In this document: piece after piece, positions 9,567-17,648 of the stretch | Numbering within the stretch: the first letter of the stretch is position 1 | How the letters are laid out: each line of letters begins with the position of its first letter | NCBI RefSeq assembly: GCF_011634835.1 | Contig: NZ_SIRP01000001.1 | Location: 3,096,970 to 3,160,969 of the forward strand | Direction: 5' to 3' | From: Isoptericola sp. BMS4 | GTDB taxonomy: Bacteria > Actinomycetota > Actinomycetes > Actinomycetales > Cellulomonadaceae | DNA length: 64,000 nucleotides | Notes under the pieces: generated by a model | Told to the model about the DNA's origin: nothing | The model's input: the letters and a program-made list of their open reading frames with translations, nothing else | Database searches by the model: none | Translations under genes and position numbers: made by a program

Positions 9567-9875
9567 TCACTTGATGCCGGTGACCTTCAGGCGGGTCAGC
9601 TGCTGACGGTGACCCTGACGCTTGCGGTAGCCGGTCTTGTTCTTGTACTTGTGGATCGTGATCTTGGGGCCCTTGGCGTCCCGCACGACCTCCGCGGTGA
9701 CCTTCACCTTCGCGAGCTTCTCGGCGTCGGTGGTCACCTTCTCCCCGTCCACCAGCAGCAGGGCCGGCAGCTCCACGGTCTCGCCGGGCTCGGCCCCGAC
9801 ACGGTCCATGACGACGATGTCCCCGACGGACACCTTCTCCTGACGGCCACCGGCCTTGACGATCGCGTACACCAC
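9567..9875 (-). CDS. rplU: 50S ribosomal protein L21
   Basis: 102 residues with the GTG start chosen, giving [15 protein letters not shown] as in most L21 proteins; an in-frame ATG at 9887 (MSSN...) is the alternative, but its GGAG site is only two to three bases away. The C-terminus [18 protein letters not shown] is the conserved rRNA-binding block, ending in [11 protein letters not shown]21 binds 23S rRNA near L20. It is the first gene of rplU-rpmA. Confidence 0.95.
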   Translation of the reverse strand: MVYAIVKAGGRQEKVSVGDIVVMDRVGAEPGETVELPALLLVDGEKVTTDAEKLAKVKVTAEVVRDAKGPKITIHKYKNKTGYRKRQGHRQQLTRLKVTGIK

Positions 9876-10079
9876 GTTGCTGCTCATCTCTCCTGGTCTG
9901 GGCATGCCGCACGACGTTCGTCACCGACTTGGTCTGCAACTCGCTCCGCCGCGGCGGTCGAGTGCGGTGCGTCCTGGGCACACGGGACAGGCACGCCGAA
10001 GACGTGCCGACGTCCAAGACTACGTGAGGACAGCCCCGGGTTCAAACCCTCCGGGCGCGCGCACCGGTGACGCGCCCCA

Positions 10080-10289
10080 CTACTCGTCGAGGACGAACGT
10101 CACCTGGAGGTCCACCTGCCAGGCCACGATGGCGCCGTCCGACACCTCGACCTTCTGCTCCTTGACCCAGGCGCCGGAGATGTTGCGGACCGTGCGGCCG
10201 GCGCGCTCGAGGCCGACGCGGACCGCGTCTTCGAAGCTCGTGTCCGAACGGGCGGTGATCTCCGTGACGCGAGCGATCGTCCCTGCCAT
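10080..10289 (-). CDS. dodecin family flavin-binding protein
   Basis: 69 residues, the normal dodecin length. Dodecins form hollow dodecamers that store riboflavin or FMN. The sequence shows the family pattern MAGTIARVTEITARSDTSFEDAV and NISGAWVKEQKVEV, with the flavin-stacking tryptophan at residue 41. The ATG has GGAGGA upstream at normal spacing. It is a single gene facing the divergent methyltransferase. Confidence 0.93.
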   Translation of the reverse strand: MAGTIARVTEITARSDTSFEDAVRVGLERAGRTVRNISGAWVKEQKVEVSDGAIVAWQVDLQVTFVLDE

Positions 10290-10386
10290 GGCGTCCTCCG
10301 ATCTCGGGTGCCGGCGCCGGTCGCCGGCGGTCCCTCGATCCTCGCCCCGCCCGGTGCCGCTCGCCAGGAAGGGCGATGATGGGGCC

Positions 10387-11013
10387 ATGACCGGACGGAC
10401 GGGGCCCGCCGGTCCTCCGGGCGGCGAGGACCGTGCGGACGGCGGCGCGGAGGCCGTGGCCGCGGCGATGCGCGACGTCGACCGGGCCGACTTCCTGCCC
10501 CGAGCACGCCGCCCCTGGGCGCACGAGGACCGCCCCCTCGAGTTCGGGCACGGCCAGACCTGCTCCCAGCCCTCGACCGTGGCCGCGATGCTCCGGCTGC
10601 TGCGGGTCCGCCCCGGGGACCGGGTGCTCGACGTCGGCGCAGGGTCGGGGTGGACGACGGCGCTCCTCGGGCGCCTGGTCGGCCCGGCCGGTGAGGTGCT
10701 CGGGCTCGAGCTGCTGCCGGACGTCGCGGCCTGGGGCGCGGCGAACGTCCGCCGCGCGGGGATGCCGTGGGCCCGGCTGGTCCCCGCCTCGCCCGAGGTG
10801 CTCGGGGCGCCGCGGCCGGAGGGGTGGGACCGGGTGCTCGTGTCGGCCGCCGCCGACCGCCTCCCGCAGACCCTGGTGGACCAGGTCGCCCCCGGTGGCC
10901 GCATGGTCGTCCCCGTGCGCCACGCGATGACTCTCGTGGAGCGCGCGGAGGACGGCACCGTCCGGCTCTCGGAGCACGGCACGTACTCGTTCGTGCCCCT
11001 CGTCGAGGGCTGA
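10387..11013 (+). CDS. protein-L-isoaspartate O-methyltransferase-like methyltransferase
   Basis: 208 residues of the PCMT/rRNA adenine methyltransferase-like SAM fold. Motif I is VLDVGAGSGWTTALLG (about residues 79-94). The upstream FGHGQTCSQPSTVAAML matches the PCMT substrate-loop pattern GxxxTxSxPxxVAxM. PCMT repairs isoaspartyl residues in ageing proteins, but short actinobacterial members are often of uncertain substrate. An ATG at 10387 is used; the ribosome site is weak (AGGAAGGG, about 17 bases upstream). It is divergent from dodecin. Confidence 0.8.
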   Translation: MTGRTGPAGPPGGEDRADGGAEAVAAAMRDVDRADFLPRARRPWAHEDRPLEFGHGQTCSQPSTVAAMLRLLRVRPGDRVLDVGAGSGWTTALLGRLVGPAGEVLGLELLPDVAAWGAANVRRAGMPWARLVPASPEVLGAPRPEGWDRVLVSAAADRLPQTLVDQVAPGGRMVVPVRHAMTLVERAEDGTVRLSEHGTYSFVPLVEG

Positions 11014-11105
11014 GCCGGAGCGCAGCGCAGGCGCGGCCCGAACAGGTCGCACGAGGGCTGACGGCGCCCGCACGGCACGGGGGCTGTCCCCATAGCCGGG
11101 GCCTA

Positions 11106-11121
11106 CCTACGCTCCCGTAGG
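11106..11121. promoter_or_regulatory. dyad operator candidate upstream of the desaturase
   Basis: CCTACG-CTCC-CGTAGG is a 6-bp perfect dyad lying 77 bases before the desaturase start, in a 184-base gap that otherwise holds no gene. Dyads of the CCTACG/CGTAGG type look like TetR-family sites; no regulator gene is adjacent. This is a candidate only. Confidence 0.4.
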
Positions 11122-11197
11122 GTCGAGGGATCCGCACGACGAGCACCTGCTCCTCCCGCGGCTGGGAAGCCGGCACCGACCTCTGCGAGGCCTGCGC

Positions 11198-12307
11198 ATG
11201 ACCGTGACCACCGCCGACGACGTCGACACCAGGACCGCGAGATCGGCACGCCGTCTCGCGGACGCGCCCCACACGAGCTCGTACAGCGCGCTGTCCCGCG
11301 AGATCCGTGAGGCGGGACTGCTGCGCCGCGCCTACGGCTACTACCTGGCCACCGCCGTCGGCCTCGCGCTGGCGCTGGGCGGGGCCGTGACGGCGTTCGT
11401 GCTGCTCGGCGACTCCTGGTTCCAGCTGATCGTCGCGGGCGCGCTCGGCGTGATCCTCACCCAGCTCGCGTTCCTCGCGCACGAGGCCTCGCACCGGCAG
11501 GTGTTCGCCTCCGGACCGGTGAACGACCGGGTCGGCCGGCTGCTGGCGAACGCCGCCGTCGGCATCAGCTACTCGTGGTGGATGTCCAAGCACACCCGGC
11601 ACCACGCGAACCCCAACCACGTGGGCAAGGACCCTGACGTCGCCAACGACGTCGTCGTGTTCACGCCCGAGGGCGGCCGCGAGCACACCGGGTTCCTCGC
11701 CGTGATCACCCGGTACCAGGGATGGCTGTTCTTCCCGCTGCTCACCCTCGAGGGGCTCAACCTGCACGTGACGTCGATCCGGTCGCTGCTGCGCGGCACG
11801 CGGGCCGACCGCGCGGTCCGCCGGCGCGAGCTCGCGACGATCGGCGTGCGGCTCGCGGCGTACGTGGGGGTGCTGTTCTGGGCGCTGCCGCCCGGCCTGG
11901 CGCTCTCGTTCCTCGGCGTCCAGCTCGCCGTCTTCGGGGTCTACATGGGCGCGTCGTTCGCGCCGAACCACAAGGGCATGGCGATGGTGCCCGAGGGCAG
12001 CCGCCTCGACTTCCTGTCGAAGCAGGTGCTGACCTCCCGCAACATCCGCGGCGGGTGGCTCATGAACGTCGCGATGGGCGGGCTCAACCACCAGATCGAG
12101 CACCACCTGTTCCCGAGCATGCCCCGCCCGCACCTGGCCCGCGCCCGCCGCATCGTGCGCGAGCACTGCGCGACGCACCGGATGCCGTACACGGAGACGA
12201 GCCTGGTGCGGTCCTACGCGATCGTCGTCGCCTACCTGAACCGGGTGGGCCTGGCCGCGCGCGACCCGTTCGACTGCCCGATGCGCCGGACGATGCGCGG
12301 CTACTGA
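11198..12307 (+). CDS. fatty acid desaturase (acyl-CoA/phospholipid type)
   Basis: 369 residues, a membrane di-iron desaturase. Three histidine boxes are visible: HEASH (residues 95-99), HTRHHANPNH (132-141) and HQIEHHLFP (about 298-306). Hydrophobic segments lie near residues 50-95 and 205-245. The Q-x-x-HH third box is typical of front-end/DesA-like desaturases, which introduce double bonds for membrane fluidity. It is apparently monocistronic, with a dyad operator candidate upstream. Its stop overlaps the convergent tdk stop by 7 bases. Confidence 0.9.
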   Translation: MTVTTADDVDTRTARSARRLADAPHTSSYSALSREIREAGLLRRAYGYYLATAVGLALALGGAVTAFVLLGDSWFQLIVAGALGVILTQLAFLAHEASHRQVFASGPVNDRVGRLLANAAVGISYSWWMSKHTRHHANPNHVGKDPDVANDVVVFTPEGGREHTGFLAVITRYQGWLFFPLLTLEGLNLHVTSIRSLLRGTRADRAVRRRELATIGVRLAAYVGVLFWALPPGLALSFLGVQLAVFGVYMGASFAPNHKGMAMVPEGSRLDFLSKQVLTSRNIRGGWLMNVAMGGLNHQIEHHLFPSMPRPHLARARRIVREHCATHRMPYTETSLVRSYAIVVAYLNRVGLAARDPFDCPMRRTMRGY

Positions 12308-12918
12308 CCGCGCGCCGCCCGGTGCTCCCGGCACCGGGCCTCGTACGACTCCGCCCCGCCGACGTGGCCGGGCTCCGGTGTCAGCGCGTCCGTCGGGGCG
12401 TCGCCTCCGCCGTCGGGCACCCCACCGGGACCTCCGGGACCACCGGCCCGCCGGACGTGGAACGCGGCGTCCCGGCCGCAGACCGCGCACACGGCCGTGA
12501 GCTTCGTGACCGACTCGGCGACGGCCATGAGCCCGGGCAACGGCTCGAACGGGCGCCCGTCGTACGTCACCGACAGCCCCGCGACGACGACCACCAGGCC
12601 GGCGTCCGCCAGCCCGGTCACCACGGGCACCAGGTCGGGGCCGAAGAACTGCGCCTCGTCGACGGCGACCACGCGCACGCCCTCGCCGACCAGCCCGGGG
12701 ATCTCCCCCGCCGACGCCACGCCGCGCGACGCCACCTCGAGCCCCGAGTGGGACGCGACGCGCCCGGGGCCGCTGCGGGTGTCGAGCTCGTGCGCGACCA
12801 CGAGGACGCCGCGGCGCGCGGCCTGCGCCCGGTGCACGCGCCGCACCAGCTCCTCGGTCTTGCCCGCGAACATCGGGCCCGCGATCACCTCGAGGCGCCC
12901 CGTGGTCCCGTTCCCCAT
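12301..12918 (-). CDS. tdk: thymidine kinase
   Basis: 205 residues, type II thymidine kinase of the pyrimidine salvage pathway. The P-loop is GPMFAGKTEEL (residues 14-24). VVAVDEAQFFGPDLV carries the DEAQF Walker B, and FEPLPGLMAVAESVTKLTAVC is the lasso region. Zinc ligands are CAVC and a C-terminal CREH, with His in the last position. The start MGNGTTGRLEV is chosen because it matches the family; upstream sequence is not conserved. A Gly/Pro insertion near residue 165 is unusual but in frame. Confidence 0.92.
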   Translation of the reverse strand: MGNGTTGRLEVIAGPMFAGKTEELVRRVHRAQAARRGVLVVAHELDTRSGPGRVASHSGLEVASRGVASAGEIPGLVGEGVRVVAVDEAQFFGPDLVPVVTGLADAGLVVVVAGLSVTYDGRPFEPLPGLMAVAESVTKLTAVCAVCGRDAAFHVRRAGGPGGPGGVPDGGGDAPTDALTPEPGHVGGAESYEARCREHRAARGQ

Positions 12919-12950
12919 GCCGTCAGTCAAGCACCCGATACCGTGAGAAC

Positions 12951-13622
12951 GTGACTCGCACCCCACGGACCGTCATGTTCCTGCACGGGCTCGGAGCCCG
13001 CCCGTCGTCCTGGGACCACCAGCTCGGTGCGTTGCCAGCCGGGTACACGGGGTTCGCTCCCCCGATCGCGGGCATCGAGGGCGCGGCCCGCCGTCCGTTC
13101 ACCATCGATGGGGCGGTGCGTGCGCTGGTGGCGGACCTCGACGCCCGTGGGGTGGACCGGGCCCACGTGTGCGGGCTCTCCCTCGGCGCCATGGCGGCGA
13201 CGCAGCTCGCTCTCAGCCACCCCGACAGGGTCGCCTCGCTCGTGCTCTCCGGCAGCCAGGTGCGGCCCAACCCCGCGCTCATGGCCGTGCAGCGCGCCGT
13301 CGTGCGCACGCTGCCGGGGTCGGTTGCCGCGGGCATGGGCCTGACGAAGGCCGACTGGCTCGCCGTCCTGCGCGTCCTGGCCGACGTCGACACCGTGCCC
13401 CGGCTCGGCGGGATCGCAGTCCCCACGCTCGTCCTGTGCGGGTCGCGGGACGTCGCGAACCTGCCCGCGGCCCGGCGGCTCGCCGCCGGCGTGCCCGGCG
13501 CGGAGCTCAGGATCGTCCGCGGCGTCGGGCACCCGTGGAACGAGCAGCACCCCGAGCTCTTCGCGGCGACGATCGGGGACTTCTACCGTCGGGTCGCGGA
13601 GGACGAGCAGCCCTCACGATGA
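12951..13622 (+). CDS. alpha/beta hydrolase
   Basis: 223 residues with the alpha/beta hydrolase layout. The oxyanion segment FLHGLGARPSSW lies near residues 10-21, the nucleophile elbow GLSLGA is at residues 75-80 (serine 77), the acid is in LVLCGSRDVANLP, and the histidine is in VRGVGHPWNEQHP. Substrate is unknown; related proteins act as esterases or lactonases. It has a GTG start 32 bases from the divergent tdk start. A strong hairpin follows the stop. Confidence 0.85.
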   Translation: MTRTPRTVMFLHGLGARPSSWDHQLGALPAGYTGFAPPIAGIEGAARRPFTIDGAVRALVADLDARGVDRAHVCGLSLGAMAATQLALSHPDRVASLVLSGSQVRPNPALMAVQRAVVRTLPGSVAAGMGLTKADWLAVLRVLADVDTVPRLGGIAVPTLVLCGSRDVANLPAARRLAAGVPGAELRIVRGVGHPWNEQHPELFAATIGDFYRRVAEDEQPSR

Positions 13623-13625
13623 CGA

Positions 13626-13663
13626 CGAGGGGGGCGCCCGGCCGTGGCCGGGCGCCCCTCGTC
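13626..13663. terminator. bidirectional hairpin between convergent genes
   Basis: ACGAGGGGGGCGCCCGGCC pairs with GGCCGGGCGCCCCTCGT (17 bp with a two-G bulge, 2-base loop that would open to 4 or more). It sits between the hydrolase stop and the RNase E stop and can serve both strands. Confidence 0.75.
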
Positions 13664-13673
13664 GGTCTCGCCG

Positions 13674-16600
13674 TCAGTCCCCGGACGGCGCCGGGTGCTC
13701 GTCCTCGTCGGCGTGCTCGTGCGCGTGCGCCGCCGCCGCCGCGATCGTCGCGAGCGTCGCCTTGACCGCCTCCCGCGCCTCCGACTTGTCGTCGGGCAGC
13801 TTCGGGACGTCGGCGTGCGCCTCGGCCGTCTCCGCGGCCTGCTGCTTGCCGGACCGCTTGCGGCGCGACTTCTTGCCGCCGTCGCCGTCGCCGGACGAGG
13901 CCGGCCCACCCTTCTCGTTCGGGTGGTCGTGGACGATGAAGCCGCGTCCCTTGCAGTGCTCGCAGGTGGTGGAGAACGCCTCCACCAGGCCCTGCCCGAC
14001 ACGCTTGCGCGTCATCTGCACCAGACCGAGGGACGTCACCTCCGCCACCTGGTGCTTGGTGCGGTCCCGGCCGAGGCACTCGACCAGGCGGCGCAGCACC
14101 AGGTCGCGGTTCGACTCGAGCACCATGTCGATGAAGTCGATGACGATGATGCCGCCGATGTCCCGCAGCCGGAGCTGGCGGACGATCTCCTCGGCCGCCT
14201 CGAGGTTGTTGCGGGTGACGGTCTCCTCGAGCGTGCCGCCCGCACCGGTGAACTTGCCGGTGTTGACGTCGATGACCGTCATCGCCTCGGTCCGGTCGAT
14301 GACGAGCGACCCGCCCGAGGGCAGCCAGACCTTGCGGTCCATGCCCTTGGCCAGCTGCTCGTCCACCCGGTGCACGGCGAAGACGTCGGTGGACTCGGTC
14401 CACTTCGAGACCCGCTCGCGCAGGTCGGGGGCGAGCTCCGAGACGTAGGTCGAGATCTCGTCCCACGCCCCGTCACCCTGGACCACCAGCGACGAGAAGT
14501 CGTCGTTGAAGATGTCACGGACGACGCGGATGGCCATGTCGGGCTCGCCCTGCAGCAGCGCGGGCGCGCTCGTGGAGGACTTCTCCGCCTTGGCGGTGAT
14601 GGCCTCCCACTGGCCCTGCAGCCGCTCGACGTCGGCCTTGAGCTCGGCCTCGCTGGCGCCCTCGGCGGCGGTGCGCACGATGACGCCCGCGCCGTCCGGC
14701 ACGACCTCGCGCAGGATCTTCTTGAGCCGGCTGCGCTCCGTGTCGGGGAGCTTGCGGCTGATGCCGGTCATCCCGCCGCCCGGCACGAAGACGAGGTAGC
14801 GGCCGGCCAGCGTGACCTGCGAGGTCAGGCGGGCGCCCTTGTGGCCGATGGGGTCCTTGGTGACCTGCACCAGCACCGAGTCGCCCGACTTGAGGGCCTC
14901 CTCGATACGGCGCGGCTGCCCCTCGATCCCGGCGGCGTCCCAGTTGACCTCGCCGGCGTACAGCACGGCGTTGCGGCCCTTGCCGACGTCGACGAACGCG
15001 GCCTCCATGCTCGGCAGCACGTTCTGGACGCGGCCCAGGTAGACGTTGCCGACCATGGACGCCTGCGACTGCTGGGAGACGTAGTGCTCGGTGAGCACGT
15101 CGTCCTCGAGCACGGCGATCTGGGTGCGGCCGTCCTCCTCGCGCACGACCATCGACCGCTCGACCGACTCGCGGCGCGCGAGGAACTCCGCCTCGGTGAT
15201 GATCTGCCGGCGCCGCCCGGCGTCGCGACCCTCCCGGCGCCGCTGCTTCTTGGCCTCGAGACGGGTCGAGCCCTTGAGCGCGGTGACCTCGTCCCGGTCA
15301 CGGCCCCGCGCCTCCGCGCGCTCGGCGCGGTCCGCCCGGGTGCCGCGGCGGCGGCGACGACGGCGACGGCCGGAGGACTGCTCGCCCTCCTCCGCGGCCT
15401 CGCCGTCCTCCGACGGCGCGTCGGCGGGCCGGTCCGCACCCTCGGCGGGCTGCTCGGAGTCGGCCTCGCCGACCTGCTCCTCGCCCTCGGCCGTGGTCTC
15501 GTCGTCGCGGCGGCCGCCCCGACGGCCGCGACCGCCCCGGCGGCGACGACGGCGCGGGCGGATGTCCTGCTCGTCCCCGTCGTCCTCGAGAAGGTCCTCG
15601 GGGCCGAGGTCCACGAGCGCGACGCCCTCGGCGAGCAGCTCGGACTCGATGACGCCGACCTCCTGCACGGCGGCGACGTCGTCCTCGCTGAGATCCACGG
15701 CCGGCTCGGCCGGCGCCGCCTGCTCGGTCGACGGCGCCGCGCCCTGCGGGGCCTGCGCCCGCGGCTCGTCGGCAGCGTCCTGCGCCGCGGCGGGCTGCGC
15801 CGCCGGGGCCTGGTCGGCCGGCGCCCCCGTGCCCCGGGTGGCGCGCTTGCGCCCCGAGCGGGCGTTCCTGCGCGTCCCCTCGGCCGCCGGCTCCGGGGTG
15901 GAGGCCGGCCCGGAGGCGGGTGCCTGGGTGCCCTCGGTGCTCGGCGTGGCCTCGGTGCTCGGCGTGCTCTCGGGGGCGGCCGCCGTCGTCTCGGGGACGG
16001 CGTGCGGGTGCGGCGGCCCGGCCGGGGCCTGCGCGCGCCGCGGGCGGCGCGCGGTCGACAGGTCGGGGGCCTGGAACAGCATCGCGGTCGTCGCCAGGCG
16101 CGGGGTGGAGGTGCCGCGGCCGCCGGTCTGCGACGACGCGCTCCCCGCGCCCCGCGCACCCCCGGCCGCCGAGCCGCTCTTGCTCGCCGAGGTGCCGGCC
16201 TGGCCCTGGCCCGGGGCGTCGGCCACCGTGCCGGCGGTCGCGGCACCGGACGTCGTCTCGGGCGCCGTGGCATCAGCCGTCGTGTCGTCGGACGCCGTGG
16301 CGTCGGGCGTCGTCGAGACGTCCTGGGTCGCGGCCTTCGACCCCCGCTTCGCCGTCGTCTTCCTGCCGGTCGTGGCCGCCTTCGTGCGCGCCGAGCCCGA
16401 GGACGTGCCCGACGAGGCGGCCGGAGCCTCCTCCGCCCCGGACGCGGCCTTGGTGGAGCGGCGTGCCCTGGTCTTCTTGGCGGGCGCCTCGGCCGCGGCG
16501 CCGGGCTCGTCGGACGTCGCCGCGGGCTCGGCGGCCGCGCCGTCCTGCGCGGCCGAGGACCCGGCGGCCCTCTTCGTCGTCTTCCCGGTGGACCTCGTGG

Positions 16601-17066
16601 CCGACTTCGCGGTGGTCTTCCCGGTGGTCTTCCCCGTGGTCTTCGCCGCGGACTTCTCCGTCGACTTCTCCGTGGACGTCTCGTCCGACGTCTCGTCCGA
16701 CGTCTCGGTGGTCTTCCCGGCTGCCGACCTCGTGCCGGCCCTGGACCGCGAGCGCGCCGCCCGGGCGGGCTTCTCCGCCTCGGCGGGCTTCTCGGGCGCG
16801 GCCTCGGCCGGCCCGGCGGGCAGGACGATGTCGTCCAGGGATCGGGGCGCGTCGACGGCCGAGGCCGGGGACGTCGTGGGACCGCTCGCACGCTCGGGAA
16901 GGACGATGTCACCGAGGCCGGCACCCGCGGGAGCGGCCTCGCCGGGCGTCACCGGCGCGGCGGTCGGGCGGGTCGCGCGGCGGCGGCCGGGCTTGCGGCG
17001 GGTCGCGGGGTCGCCGGGGCTCTCCGTGGCACGGGTGTCGGCCTCGGTCGGGATGTCGGACGTCAC
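13674..17066 (-). CDS. rne: ribonuclease E/G, long actinobacterial form
   Basis: 1130 residues. The first ~600 residues are disordered, rich in Ala, Thr, Lys and Pro with short repeats (TSDETSDETSTEKSTEKS region; [19 protein letters not shown]). An S1 RNA-binding domain follows near residues 668-715 (GNVYLGRVQNVLPSMEAAFVD). The catalytic region around residue 930 has the metal-binding VIDVNTGKF and GGIIVIDFIDM, and the Zn-link CEHCKGRG lies near 1033. RNase E initiates mRNA decay and rRNA processing. The GTG start is chosen for its AGGAG site 8 bases upstream; a longer reading of 41 residues is unlikely. Confidence 0.93.
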   Translation of the reverse strand: MTSDIPTEADTRATESPGDPATRRKPGRRRATRPTAAPVTPGEAAPAGAGLGDIVLPERASGPTTSPASAVDAPRSLDDIVLPAGPAEAAPEKPAEAEKPARAARSRSRAGTRSAAGKTTETSDETSDETSTEKSTEKSAAKTTGKTTGKTTAKSATRSTGKTTKRAAGSSAAQDGAAAEPAATSDEPGAAAEAPAKKTRARRSTKAASGAEEAPAASSGTSSGSARTKAATTGRKTTAKRGSKAATQDVSTTPDATASDDTTADATAPETTSGAATAGTVADAPGQGQAGTSASKSGSAAGGARGAGSASSQTGGRGTSTPRLATTAMLFQAPDLSTARRPRRAQAPAGPPHPHAVPETTAAAPESTPSTEATPSTEGTQAPASGPASTPEPAAEGTRRNARSGRKRATRGTGAPADQAPAAQPAAAQDAADEPRAQAPQGAAPSTEQAAPAEPAVDLSEDDVAAVQEVGVIESELLAEGVALVDLGPEDLLEDDGDEQDIRPRRRRRRGGRGRRGGRRDDETTAEGEEQVGEADSEQPAEGADRPADAPSEDGEAAEEGEQSSGRRRRRRRRGTRADRAERAEARGRDRDEVTALKGSTRLEAKKQRRREGRDAGRRRQIITEAEFLARRESVERSMVVREEDGRTQIAVLEDDVLTEHYVSQQSQASMVGNVYLGRVQNVLPSMEAAFVDVGKGRNAVLYAGEVNWDAAGIEGQPRRIEEALKSGDSVLVQVTKDPIGHKGARLTSQVTLAGRYLVFVPGGGMTGISRKLPDTERSRLKKILREVVPDGAGVIVRTAAEGASEAELKADVERLQGQWEAITAKAEKSSTSAPALLQGEPDMAIRVVRDIFNDDFSSLVVQGDGAWDEISTYVSELAPDLRERVSKWTESTDVFAVHRVDEQLAKGMDRKVWLPSGGSLVIDRTEAMTVIDVNTGKFTGAGGTLEETVTRNNLEAAEEIVRQLRLRDIGGIIVIDFIDMVLESNRDLVLRRLVECLGRDRTKHQVAEVTSLGLVQMTRKRVGQGLVEAFSTTCEHCKGRGFIVHDHPNEKGGPASSGDGDGGKKSRRKRSGKQQAAETAEAHADVPKLPDDKSEAREAVKATLATIAAAAAHAHEHADEDEHPAPSGD

Positions 17067-17451
17067 GAAAGGTGCTCCTGCTCCGGCGGCCCCGCCCACA
17101 CCTGCGGGCCACCGGGTGGTCGCCGTCCGGACGGCGGCGCTGCTCAGCGCACCGGCCGGACGGAAGTCTCGGTCACGGCCACGCGGCACGGGGACGGTCT
17201 TCGCGGACGCCGGCGGCAGGTGCTCTCACCCTCTGCCGCGGCACCGCGTGCGGACCGCGCGTGCTGCGAGCTCGTGGCTGCCCAGGGGATGTGGGCCCCG
17301 GCAGCTCCGTCCCAGTATCGCATCACCGGGGCCGTGGCGGCGGACCGACGTGCGACCGGCACCCGATCCGGGCCCGACCGCCGAACCAGGGCCGGACGCC
17401 GGGGGCGAGACGGGTGCGAGATATGGCACACCACCCGAGGCGCTTCTGCGC

Positions 17452-17481
17452 TTGACTTGTGAAGATGTTCACGAGCAAGAT
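17452..17481 (+). promoter_or_regulatory. candidate cydABDC promoter
   Basis: TTGACT (17452-17457) resembles a -35 box, and CAAGAT (17476-17481), 18 bases on, is a weak -10. The first Rex-type site fills the spacer, which would let a bound repressor exclude RNA polymerase. The -10 match is poor, so the exact promoter is uncertain. Confidence 0.4.
17457..17474. promoter_or_regulatory. Rex operator 1 upstream of cydA
   Basis: TTGTGAAGATGTTCACGA matches the Rex consensus TGTGAAC-NNN-TTCACA with one or two edge changes. Rex is the NADH/NAD-sensing repressor that controls cyd operons in Streptomyces. The site lies 175 bases before the cydA start. Confidence 0.8.
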
Positions 17482-17498
17482 CGTGAACACTTTCACGA
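17481..17498. promoter_or_regulatory. Rex operator 2 upstream of cydA
   Basis: TCGTGAACACTTTCACGA is a perfect 7+7 dyad around CACT and a second Rex-type match. Its centre is 24 bases from the centre of operator 1, a little over two helical turns, so two dimers could bind the same face. Confidence 0.8.
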
Positions 17499-17648
17499 GC
17501 GTCTCGGCGCCGGGTCGGCCGCGTGACCTGCGAGGCCGTACCTCCCTCGTCGTGCGCCCGTACGGCTGCCGCCATACCGTCGGACTGACGACACGCGGCG
17601 ATCAGCATCGCCGAGGCGCCGACAGCGCCCGAGACCCCAGGAGAACCC

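Larger units (their letters stand above)
17067..17648. other. 582-base divergent intergenic region, rne / cydA
   Basis: No gene is supported here. It must contain the rne promoter on the minus strand and the cyd promoter on the plus strand. The recognisable content is the pair of Rex-type sites at 17457-17498 and the AGGAG ribosome site of cydA. The 150 bases between the operators and the cydA start would form a long leader. Confidence 0.6.

Noticed and set aside
10030-10060. A GGGTTCAAACCC-like sequence resembling a tRNA T arm
   Set aside because: No acceptor, anticodon or D arm can be folded around it.
13644-17526. Very long plus-strand open frames (over 800 codons) opposite RNase E
   Set aside because: They follow from the extreme GC content and the codon periodicity of the minus-strand gene. 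No ribosome site or domain supports them.
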